DNA from: Pseudomonas hydrolytica
Lineage (GTDB): Bacteria; Pseudomonadota; Gammaproteobacteria; Pseudomonadales; Pseudomonadaceae
Assembly (NCBI RefSeq): GCF_021495345.1
Contig: NZ_CP099397.1
Span: 868,001 to 932,000, forward strand
Reading direction: 5' to 3'
Length of the DNA stretch: 64,000 nucleotides
In this document: piece after piece, positions 10,146-17,497 of the stretch
Position numbering within the stretch: position 1 is the stretch's first letter
Layout of the letters: each line of letters opens with the position of its first letter
Made by a program: the position numbers and the translations under genes
The notes under the pieces: model-generated
Told to the model about the DNA's origin: nothing
Database searches by the model: none
Seen by the model: only the letters and a program-made list of their open reading frames with translations

Positions 10146-10361
10146 ATGAGCATTCACAGCTGGGCCAGAGCGGTTCTGAAAGTCGATTTGCAGGATGCCG
10201 AAGACCAGGGTTTCGATCCGGTGCCGGCGTTGCGCGCGTTGCTGGCCGAAGTCGTGCAGATGAACAAGGCGCTGCGCGATCCCGAGGAACTGGCCCACGA
10301 GCTGCAGTTTCTCGCCGACAACCTCGATGACGAGCGCGACTACGCCTTTATGCGCCCCTGA
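10146..10361 (+). CDS. Conserved small protein of unknown function
   Basis: The protein has 71 residues, starts MSIHSWARAVLKVD, and is acidic and helical (three Leu/Asp/Glu-rich helices, no membrane segment). I chose the ATG at 10146 because a GAGG site lies 8 bases before it; the frame stays open 29 codons upstream but with atypical residues. Similar-sized genes occur at this place in other pseudomonads. Function unknown. Confidence 0.65.
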   Translation: MSIHSWARAVLKVDLQDAEDQGFDPVPALRALLAEVVQMNKALRDPEELAHELQFLADNLDDERDYAFMRP

Positions 10362-10370
10362 GAACCGTCG

Positions 10371-10387
10371 GGTGCGCTGTGCGCACC
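10371..10387. repeat. REP-like inverted repeat (GGTGCGC family)
   Basis: GGTGCGC, spacer TGT, GCGCACC, just after the stop of the small gene. It may act as a transcript-end hairpin; no T-run follows. Confidence 0.6.
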
Positions 10388-10413
10388 GCTTCCGTATCGG
10401 CTCCGATTGGTAG

Positions 10414-10608
10414 TCAATGCGGCCGCGTTGGCAGATCGCCGCTAAACAGGTCGTCTTCCAGATCATTGCCGGGAATCGCATGCTCCTCGGCGGCCCAGGC
10501 ACCCAGGTCGATCAGTTTGCAGCGCTCGCAGCAGAAGGGACGGTAGGTGTTTTCGACTTTCCACTCCACTGGCGCGCCACAGGTGGGGCATTGAACGGTG
10601 GTGGTCAT
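10414..10608 (-). CDS. yacG: DNA gyrase inhibitor YacG
   Basis: The 64-residue protein has the four zinc ligands of YacG (C7, C10, C26, C30) and the following [18 protein letters not shown] signature. YacG binds GyrB and inhibits gyrase in vitro. Its ATG overlaps the coaE stop by four bases (10605-10608), the usual coaE-yacG coupling. Confidence 0.93.
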   Translation of the reverse strand: MTTTVQCPTCGAPVEWKVENTYRPFCCERCKLIDLGAWAAEEHAIPGNDLEDDLFSGDLPTRPH

Positions 10609-11216
10609 GGCTGGCCTCCGCGTAGAGTGAGATAGAAGGAGTGCAGGCGACCGACCTCGGCATCCAGCCAGGCCATATCGCGATCATTGACCAGCACGTC
10701 ATGGGCATGGCGCAGCCGCTCTTCGCGGCTGGCCTGGGCCTGGAGAATGGCGCGAACCTGCTCTTCAGTGCTCTGGTCGCGGGCAACGGTGCGCTGCACC
10801 TGCAGCTCTACAGGCGTATCCACTACCAGTACGCGCTGGGTCAGATGGCGCTGACCGGACTCGATCAGCAAGGGCGACACCAGGATCGCATAAGGCGATT
10901 CTGCGCGTGCCAGCACCTGGGCGATCTCCTGCCCGATCAGCGGATGCAGCAGGCTCTCCAGCCAGCGGCGCTGTTCGGCGTCGGCAAACACCAGCTTGCG
11001 CAGGGCGCCGCGGTCGAGCTGGCCGTCCGTCTGCAGGACGCCGGTGCCGAAGTGTTCGACGATCTTCGCCAGCGCCGGCCGGCCCGGTTCCACCACCCAA
11101 CGGGCAGCGTGATCGGCGTCCACCACGTGTACACCACGATCGATAAAGCCTTGCGCCACCGCGCTCTTGCCGCTGCCGATGCCGCCGGTCAGGCCGAGTA
11201 TCCAGGGTTTCATCAC
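10605..11216 (-). CDS. coaE: Dephospho-CoA kinase
   Basis: The 203-residue enzyme phosphorylates the 3'-OH of dephospho-CoA, the last step of coenzyme A synthesis. The P-loop [10 protein letters not shown] is at residues 9-18, followed by [14 protein letters not shown] (about 33-46) and the lid/base region HPLIGQEI. It follows pilD in the same direction across a 164-base gap, as in other pseudomonads, and is coupled to yacG. Confidence 0.95.
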   Translation of the reverse strand: MMKPWILGLTGGIGSGKSAVAQGFIDRGVHVVDADHAARWVVEPGRPALAKIVEHFGTGVLQTDGQLDRGALRKLVFADAEQRRWLESLLHPLIGQEIAQVLARAESPYAILVSPLLIESGQRHLTQRVLVVDTPVELQVQRTVARDQSTEEQVRAILQAQASREERLRHAHDVLVNDRDMAWLDAEVGRLHSFYLTLRGGQP

Positions 11217-11380
11217 GCCGTTGCGGTCTCGTTGCTGCTCAAGGCCGCGATTGTAGGGGGGATTCGCCAGTGATGCGAGGCCGTAGGCTGCGCCATGCGT
11301 ACCGCCTCGGTGGGGGAGTTGCAGTTTCTGCGCAGGCGTACTGCCTGCGGCCGGCCCCGGTGCAATCCGGGACCGGTATT

Positions 11381-12250
11381 TCAGAACCCGGCAAACTTCA
11401 GATAGCTACCGGTAATCACGTCACCCCAGAGCAGGGCGATCCAGCCGGCAATGGCCAGATAAGGTCCGAAGGGGATCGGCGTACTGGAGTCGCTACCACG
11501 CAGGCGCAGCAGAATCACCCCAAGCACCGCCCCGACCAGCGAGGACAGCAGGATGGTCAAAGGCAGGATCTGCCAGCCGCCCCAGGCGCCGAGCATGGCC
11601 AGCAGCTTGAAATCACCGTAACCCATGCCTTCCTTGCCGGTGATCAGCTTGAACAGCCAATACACCGACCATAGGCTCAGATAGCCCGCAATCGCCCCCC
11701 ACAGCGCGTCCTCCAGGCTGGTGAACAGTCCGAAGTAATTGACGATCAAGCCCAGCCATAACAGCGGCAGCACCAGTACGTCCGGCAGAATCTGATGATC
11801 GGCATCTATCAGACTCATCGCCAGCAGCCCCCAGGCCAGCACCAGCATGGCCCCGGCCTGCCAGGTAAAACCGAAATGCCAGGCGATGTAGCCGGAAAGC
11901 AGTCCGCAGACCAGCTCGACGATGGGGTAACGCTTGCTGATCGGGGTCTTGCAGTTCGAGCACTTACCGCGCAGGAAGAGGTAGCTGATGACCGGGATGT
12001 TCTCCCAAGGGCGAATCTCATGACCGCATTGTGGGCAGGATGAGTTGGGGAGGATCAGATTGAAAGTCTGTGCAGGGGGCGCCGCCGGTAACTCCAGTAC
12101 CTCTCGCGCCTGGCTCTGCCAGTCACGTTGCAACATCAGGGGCAATCGATAGATCACAACATTAAGGAAGCTGCCGACCAGCAGGCCCAGCAGCAGGGCG
12201 CATAAAACAAAGGCCAGCGGGTTGCTGGCCATGACATTAAAAACGGACAT
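11381..12250 (-). CDS. pilD: Type IV prepilin peptidase / N-methyltransferase PilD
   Basis: This 289-residue polytopic membrane enzyme removes the leader from prepilins and type II secretion pseudopilins and methylates the new N-terminal Phe. The zinc-binding CxxC pairs are C72/C75 and C97/C100. The two catalytic aspartates lie in SLIDADHQ (D149) and GYGDFK (D213), the same numbers as in P. aeruginosa PilD. At least seven membrane segments follow. It is intact and lies 6 bases after the end of pilC. Confidence 0.96.
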   Translation of the reverse strand: MSVFNVMASNPLAFVLCALLLGLLVGSFLNVVIYRLPLMLQRDWQSQAREVLELPAAPPAQTFNLILPNSSCPQCGHEIRPWENIPVISYLFLRGKCSNCKTPISKRYPIVELVCGLLSGYIAWHFGFTWQAGAMLVLAWGLLAMSLIDADHQILPDVLVLPLLWLGLIVNYFGLFTSLEDALWGAIAGYLSLWSVYWLFKLITGKEGMGYGDFKLLAMLGAWGGWQILPLTILLSSLVGAVLGVILLRLRGSDSSTPIPFGPYLAIAGWIALLWGDVITGSYLKFAGF

Positions 12251-12256
12251 ACGTAT

Positions 12257-13482
12257 TTAGCCGCCGACCACATTGCCAAGCTGGAAGATCGGTAGATACA
12301 TGGCAATGATGAGGCCGCCAACTAATACGCCCAACACCGCCATGATCATCGGTTCCATTAAAGCTGTTAGATTGTCTACCATGTTATCAACTTCTGCTTC
12401 GTAGAAACTTGCAACTTTGTCGAGCATGTCATCCAGTGCGCCAGACTCTTCTCCAATGGCCGTCATTTGTACTGCCATTGAGGGAATACATTTGTGGTTC
12501 TCATTGAAAAATTTAGTTGAGTGCCGCTAGAGACATCGGTTTTTATTTTGTGTACGGCGTTTCGAAAAACTACATTTCCGGTGGCTCCGGAAACAGAGTC
12601 TAGCGCATCCACTAAGGGAACACCTGCTGCGAAAGTCGTGGATAGGGTTCGTGCGTAGCGGGCTACTGCGGACTTGTAAAGAATATCTCCAATTATAGGA
12701 AGTTTTAGTAGGGCTCTGTCTTTTGTGTCGCGAAATCTCTCTGAGCGCTGGTTTAGCTCTTTGATTAAAAAGGAAAAGGAAAAAACAATGAAGACCATTA
12801 GAAGCCACCAGTTTTGGAGGGCTTCTGATAGACCTAGTACCATCAGGGTGAAGGCTGGTAGTTCAGCGCCGAACCCTTGAAAGACGGATTCAAAGGCGGG
12901 GACTACCTTTACGAGCAAAATTACACTGACCACGATGGCTACTACAATTACCGCTATCGGATAGGTCATTGCTTTCTTGATTTTTGCCTTGAGAGCTTCA
13001 GTTTTTTCTTTATAAGTCGCAACTCGATCTAGTAAGTTTTCCAATGCGCCGGACTGTTCTCCTGATTCGACCAAATTACAATACAGATCGTCAAAGTATT
13101 GTGGCTGCTTGCGTAGTGCTGACGCAAAGCTATTGCCTGCAGAGACTTCCTGCTTAAGATCGTCTACCAGCTTGCGCATATTGGGATTTTCAAAGCCCTC
13201 GGCGATGATATCAAAGCTTTGCAGCAGTGGAACGCCAGCTTTCATCATCGTCGCCATCTGTCTGGTAAAAAGGGCGATATCAAGTGGTTTGATCTTCTTA
13301 CCTTTGCCCAGTGAGAAGCTGGATTCGGGGCGGACTTTCGTCGGATTGATGCCTTGCTTGCGCAGCTGAGCCTTGATCAATGCAATGTTCTGTCCACTAA
13401 GCGTTCCCTTCACCTTGCCGCCGCGCTTGTCGGTGCCTTCCCAGACGAAGGTGCTGGTTTTTAAAGCTTTTGTCGTCGCCAT
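12257..13482 (-). pseudogene. pilC: Type IV pilus inner-membrane platform protein PilC, frameshifted
   Basis: PilC is the inner-membrane platform on which the PilB motor assembles pilin. The reading frame from the ATG at 13482 runs 334 residues as normal PilC (two T2SSF domains, LFTRQMATMMKAGVPLLQSFD near 75 and its repeat AGVPLVDALDSVSGA near 285) and then breaks. The remaining 74 residues ([18 protein letters not shown]... to GNVVGG) continue in another frame. On the coding strand the site reads CCCTCAATGG (12484 to 12475); one added base after CC would restore NVFPSMAVQ, giving about 408 residues. So this is a one-base deletion. It is also unusually AT-rich compared with its neighbours. 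Either a real loss of piliation or a sequencing error. Confidence 0.88.
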
Positions 13483-13486
13483 GGGG

Positions 13487-15190
13487 CTAATCCTTGGTCA
13501 CGCGGTTGATTTCCTCCAGGCTGGTCACGCCTTGCATGGCTTTGAGCAGGCCGGAGGCACGCAAATCATTAAAGCCATCTTTGCGCATTTGCGCTGCAAT
13601 ATCGATGGAGTTGCCTTCCTCCATGATAATCCGTTGCAGGTTGGGCGTGTTTTTAACCACTTCATAAATACCGACACGACCCTTGTAGCCATTCTTGCAG
13701 TTTTCGCAGCCGGCCGGCCCGTAGAGCTTGAAGGTGCCGATCTTTCCTTCGGGGAAGCCCTCTGCCAGAAGGGTTTCACGGGGCACATCCACTTCTTTCT
13801 TGCAGCTATTACACAGCTTGCGCGCCAGGCGCTGAGCGATGATCAGGTTGACCGAGGTGGCGATATTGAACGAGGGCACGCCCATATTGCGCAGGCGGGT
13901 CAGGGTTTCCGCGGCGCTGTTGGTATGCAGGGTGGACATCACCATATGGCCGGTCTGCGCCGCTTTCACTGCGATGGAAGCAGTGTCCAGGTCGCGGATC
14001 TCTCCCACCATGATGATGTCCGGGTCCTGGCGTAGGAAGGCGCGTAGCGCTGCCGTGAAATCCATGCCCTGCTTTGGGTTGACGTTGACCTGATTGATGC
14101 CTTCCAAGTTGATCTCCACCGGGTCTTCGGCGGTGGAGATATTCACGTCTGGGGTATTGAGGATATTCAGGCCGGTATAGAGCGAAACCGTTTTGCCCGA
14201 CCCTGTGGGGCCGGTTACCAGGATCATGCCCTGTGGCTGCTTGAGCGCATTCATATACAGCTCTTTCTGGCTTTCCTCATATCCCAGTGCGTCGATACCC
14301 ATCTGCGCACTGGTGGGATCGAGAATCCGCATCACGATCTTTTCGCCCCACAGGGTGGGCAGGGTGTTGACACGAAAGTCGATGGCCTTGCTTTTGGATA
14401 TCTTCATCTTGATTCGGCCGTCTTGAGGCTTTCGCCGTTCGGAGATATCCAGAGCGGCCATTACCTTGAGGCGTGCGGCAATCCGTGGCGATAGCTGGAT
14501 GGGAGGGCGAGCAACCTCATGCAGAATGCCGTCGGTACGGAAGCGCACCCGGTAGGCCTTTTCGTATGGCTCGAAGTGCAGATCGGAGGAGCCCATGCGG
14601 ATGGCGTCAAGCAGCATCTTGTTGACGAAGCGCACCACCGGGGCATCATCAGCATCGCCTCCAGTGGATGTGTCGTTCTTGTCGTCGTCGACCGCCTCCA
14701 CATCCAGGCCGTCCAGATCTACATCGCCCAAGTCCTCCATGCCGCTGTTGGCGCTTTCGAAGAACCTTTCGATGGCATCGCCCAGCTTGTCATCCTCAAC
14801 CAGCACGGCTTCAGTATTCAGGCCAGTGCTGAACTGAATATCGGTAACTGCCTGATGGTTGGTAGGATCGGAAACGCCGATAAAGAGCTTGTTGCCGCGC
14901 CGCCATAGTGGTATCGCACGGTGCTGGCGAATCAATTTCTCACTTATTAACTCTTTAGGTTGACCTTCTTTGTCGACGGCGGTGAGATCAACAAACGCCA
15001 CGCCAAACTGCTCAGATGCTAGCTCTGCCAGGTCGCGGCCTTTAGCTAGCTTGCTTTGTACTAGGTAGGTTACCAGTGGCACCTGATTGCGCTTGGCCTG
15101 TGCTTGGGCCTGTAGGGCGCTTTTCTCATCTAGCAATTGAGCGGTAACCAGCTGCTTTGCTAGTCCAGAAAGGGAAATCGCTTCGTTCAT
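13487..15190 (-). CDS. pilB: Type IV pilus assembly ATPase PilB
   Basis: The 567-residue hexameric ATPase drives pilus extension. It has an N-terminal T2SSE_N (MshEN-type) domain (about 1-150), then the secretion-ATPase core: Walker A GPTGSGKT near 326, Asp box and Walker B (DPDIIMVGEIRD near 390), and the zinc tetracysteine CNSCKK (about 459) with CENCKN (about 497). pilC starts 4 bases after its stop. The first 90 codons are visibly richer in A/T than the core. Transcription is divergent from pilA. Confidence 0.96.
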   Translation of the reverse strand: MNEAISLSGLAKQLVTAQLLDEKSALQAQAQAKRNQVPLVTYLVQSKLAKGRDLAELASEQFGVAFVDLTAVDKEGQPKELISEKLIRQHRAIPLWRRGNKLFIGVSDPTNHQAVTDIQFSTGLNTEAVLVEDDKLGDAIERFFESANSGMEDLGDVDLDGLDVEAVDDDKNDTSTGGDADDAPVVRFVNKMLLDAIRMGSSDLHFEPYEKAYRVRFRTDGILHEVARPPIQLSPRIAARLKVMAALDISERRKPQDGRIKMKISKSKAIDFRVNTLPTLWGEKIVMRILDPTSAQMGIDALGYEESQKELYMNALKQPQGMILVTGPTGSGKTVSLYTGLNILNTPDVNISTAEDPVEINLEGINQVNVNPKQGMDFTAALRAFLRQDPDIIMVGEIRDLDTASIAVKAAQTGHMVMSTLHTNSAAETLTRLRNMGVPSFNIATSVNLIIAQRLARKLCNSCKKEVDVPRETLLAEGFPEGKIGTFKLYGPAGCENCKNGYKGRVGIYEVVKNTPNLQRIIMEEGNSIDIAAQMRKDGFNDLRASGLLKAMQGVTSLEEINRVTKD

Positions 15191-15352
15191 CGGAAGGGGC
15201 CTGCGTGATGCGAATCCGAGCCTTATAGCCTAGCAGTCAGCAACTTCCAAATTTAGATTGGCATGGTGACAAAAAAGGTCAACTAATGCCTTTAGATGGA
15301 GGTCGGGTGGAGTCTCCGCTTTCCAAGAGCTCTATCTATCGTGTTGTGGTTG

Positions 15353-15369
15353 TTGGCATGGTGCGTGCA
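15353..15369 (+). promoter_or_regulatory. Sigma-54-type promoter of the pilin gene
   Basis: TTGGCATG, four bases, then GTGCA matches the -24/-12 consensus TTGGCAC-N5-TTGCA at most positions, with the correct GG/GC spacing. It lies 50 bases before the pilA start. Pseudomonas pilA is known to be activated by PilR through sigma-54, which fits. A -12 T is replaced by G. Confidence 0.65.
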
Positions 15370-15418
15370 TGCGCATGTGGTAGGTCATAGAGCCTGATAC
15401 CAACTTAGGAGATTTTTC

Positions 15419-15760
15419 ATGAAAGCTCAAAAGGGTTTCACCCTGATCGAACTGATGATCGTTGTCGCGATCATCGGCATCCTGGCTGCTATTGCGATTC
15501 CTCAATACCAGAATTACACCGTACGCAGCGCAGAGCGTGCTTGCTTGGCTGAGACCAAAGCATATGCGAATGTTCTGATGGTGTGGCTGCATGAGGGGGG
15601 GACCAACCAAGCCGCTCCGAATAACGTAGCTCCGGCTGCTCCGGCTAACGGTGCTTGCACTGGCTTTACCGGCGGCGGTAACGCCGCTGCATTTGGTACT
15701 CCGGTAGTGGGTACTCCCCGCGCACCCGGCGTCGCGACCCAATCTGTCCCGCTGCAATAA
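15419..15760 (+). CDS. pilA: Type IV major pilin, short form (copy 1)
   Basis: The 113-residue prepilin has the class IVa leader MKAQKG, cleaved before F7, and mature Glu5 within [20 protein letters not shown]. The mature chain of about 107 residues is much shorter than the roughly 140-150 typical of Pseudomonas pilins. Two Cys (C42, C80) can form one disulfide. The C-terminal half is rich in Gly, Ala, Pro and Asn. It is preceded by an AGGAG site and a sigma-54-type promoter, and it is the first of two tandem pilins. It is most likely the main structural subunit. Confidence 0.88.
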   Translation: MKAQKGFTLIELMIVVAIIGILAAIAIPQYQNYTVRSAERACLAETKAYANVLMVWLHEGGTNQAAPNNVAPAAPANGACTGFTGGGNAAAFGTPVVGTPRAPGVATQSVPLQ

Positions 15761-15810
15761 TTCTTAATGCTCAAGTCACAGGCGTTCGCGTAAGCTGCGT
15801 CTAGGTGATG

Positions 15811-15840
15811 CAGAAGCGCCCCGCTCTCGGGGCGCTTCTG
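15811..15840 (+). terminator. Strong hairpin between the two pilin genes
   Basis: CAGAAGCGCCCC (15811-15822) and its exact complement at the right end form a 12-pair stem with a 5-6 base loop. There is no T-run after it (GTAATGG follows). It may be a partial terminator or an mRNA-stabilising end that makes the first pilin more abundant than the second. Confidence 0.6.
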
Positions 15841-15888
15841 GTAATGGACGGCTTTGACATCACGTTGTTGTTTAGTTGTGGGGTTTAA

Positions 15889-16221
15889 ATGCGCGGCCAA
15901 TTTCAAAAAGCATTCACATTGATAGAGCTAATGATAGTAGTCGCTATTATCGGCATATTGGCGGCAATCGCATTACCTACTTATCAGGCCTATACCATTC
16001 GAAGTGCTGAGCGGGCATGTTTGAGTGAAACTAGAGCTTATGCCTCTGTGCTAACAGTTTGGCTGCATGAAGGGGGCGTGCTTTCGGATTTGCCAGCTCA
16101 GCCAATTAATGGTGCTTGCAGTACTTTTAGTGGCGGTGGTGCTGGAGCTGCATTGGGAGTGCCGCTGGTTGGGACGCCTAGACAACCTGGCGTGGCTCTT
16201 CAGTCAATAATGCTCAATTGA
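15889..16221 (+). CDS. Type IV pilin paralogue, short form (copy 2)
   Basis: This 110-residue prepilin is clearly paralogous to the gene before it: both share [39 protein letters not shown] and VGTPR-PGVA-QS. The leader is MRGQFQKA, so position -1 is Ala (A8) rather than Gly. Cys are at 44 and 77. Base composition is lower in G+C than pilA, so it is not a recent copy. P. stutzeri also has adjacent pilAI and pilAII, where the second gene acts against DNA uptake; a similar relation here is only an analogy. It converges on nadC, one base away. Confidence 0.85.
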   Translation: MRGQFQKAFTLIELMIVVAIIGILAAIALPTYQAYTIRSAERACLSETRAYASVLTVWLHEGGVLSDLPAQPINGACSTFSGGGAGAALGVPLVGTPRQPGVALQSIMLN

Positions 16222-16222
16222 T

Positions 16223-17071
16223 TCAGAGTGTAAGCCGCATCGACAAATCCACCGCCTTCACATCCTTGGTCAGCGTGCCTAGCGAGATGTAGTCCACGCC
16301 CGTTTCTGCGATCACGCGCAATGTGCTGTCGTTGATCCCGCCCGAGGCTTCCAGCTTTGCGCGGCCGGCGGTGAGTCTGACCGCTTCGCGCATATCTTCC
16401 AGTGACAGTTCGTCGAGCATGACGATATCTGCCCCCGCTTCCAGCGCTTCGCGCAGTTCTTCTAGGCTTTCCACCTCCACTTCCACCGGCTTGCCGGGGG
16501 CGATCTGGTGGGCGGTGTTGATTGCCTGGGCGATGCCGCCGCAGGCAGCGATGTGGTTTTCCTTGATAAGGAAGGCGTCGTACAGCCCGATGCGGTGGTT
16601 ATGGCAGCCGCCACAGGTGACGGCATATTTCTGCGCCAGCCGCAGGCCCGGAAGGGTCTTGCGGGTATCCAGCAGTTTTACCTGGGTGCCCTCGACCAGG
16701 TCGGCATAATGGCGGCAGCGGGTCGCTACTGCCGAGAGCGTTTGCAGAAAATTCAAGGCGCTGCGCTCGCCGCTGAGCAGGGCGCGCGCCGGGCCTTCGA
16801 GGCGGAACAGGGTCTGGTCGGCGCTGACCTTGTCGCCGTCCTGGACCTGCCAATGCACCGCCACGCGTGGGTCGAGCTGGCGGAACACCGCGTCCACCCA
16901 GGCTGTGCCGCACACTACAGCCGCCTCGCGCGTGATCACCCGGGCGCTGGCGAGGCGCTCGGCCGGAATCAGCTGGGCGGTAATGTCGCCGCTACCAATG
17001 TCTTCGGCCAGGGCGCGACGGACGTTGGCTTCGATTTCGCTGCTGAGGTCGGCGAGGGTCAGGTTGGGCAT
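16223..17071 (-). CDS. nadC: Nicotinate-nucleotide pyrophosphorylase (quinolinate phosphoribosyltransferase)
   Basis: The 282-residue enzyme makes nicotinate mononucleotide from quinolinate and PRPP in NAD synthesis. Typical motifs are [12 protein letters not shown] (about 16-27), [18 protein letters not shown] (about 100-117), [13 protein letters not shown], and [25 protein letters not shown] near the end. The neighbourhood (convergent with the pilin genes, then DUF1631, ampD) is the usual Pseudomonas arrangement. Confidence 0.95.
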   Translation of the reverse strand: MPNLTLADLSSEIEANVRRALAEDIGSGDITAQLIPAERLASARVITREAAVVCGTAWVDAVFRQLDPRVAVHWQVQDGDKVSADQTLFRLEGPARALLSGERSALNFLQTLSAVATRCRHYADLVEGTQVKLLDTRKTLPGLRLAQKYAVTCGGCHNHRIGLYDAFLIKENHIAACGGIAQAINTAHQIAPGKPVEVEVESLEELREALEAGADIVMLDELSLEDMREAVRLTAGRAKLEASGGINDSTLRVIAETGVDYISLGTLTKDVKAVDLSMRLTL

Positions 17072-17497
17072 GATCGGCTCCGGTGTAGGCGAGCCGCGAT
17101 TATAGAGGCAGGCGGATGCAGGGCAATGGCCGGCAGGGGCTGCGCCTTATCGGATTCATTCGCGAGAAACCCGGCACTTTTGCCGCGGCGCACGGCTCCT
17201 ACGCTGTGAGCGGGCATGGTTCGGGCCGACCGCCGGTGCAGCGCCTATTGCCCGAGCGCTATACGCTGTAGATGCGCCACGCCGGTCCTGCGCGAACGAC
17301 CGTCTGGAGGTGGCTGGGTGCTATCTGTGATCTGCATCATGTATGCGTGAAAAATTGGCTTGGTATGGCGCGCAGCCTCCCTATAATGCCTTTACTTTTT
17401 TCATTATTGACGCCAGGCCTTTGACGTTACGGACGACGCTCGGTTGACGCTGTGCAGACCAGGAGGCTCGGGTTCGAGCAGTCTGCGGGAGACTAGA
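17072..17497. other. Intergenic region upstream of the second DUF1631 gene
   Basis: No coding signal is visible in this 426-base gap. Its right part holds the promoter listed next, and the left part must hold the nadC promoter, which I could not identify. Confidence 0.5.
17360..17387 (+). promoter_or_regulatory. Sigma-70-like promoter before the second DUF1631 gene
   Basis: TTGGTA (17360-17365), 16 bases, TATAAT (17382-17387). The -10 is a perfect consensus. The leader to the ATG at 17498 would be about 104 bases. Confidence 0.6.

Noticed and set aside
12257..12478. Separate small gene of 73 codons ([11 protein letters not shown] start)
   Set aside because: It is the tail of PilC in another frame after a one-base deletion, not an own gene.
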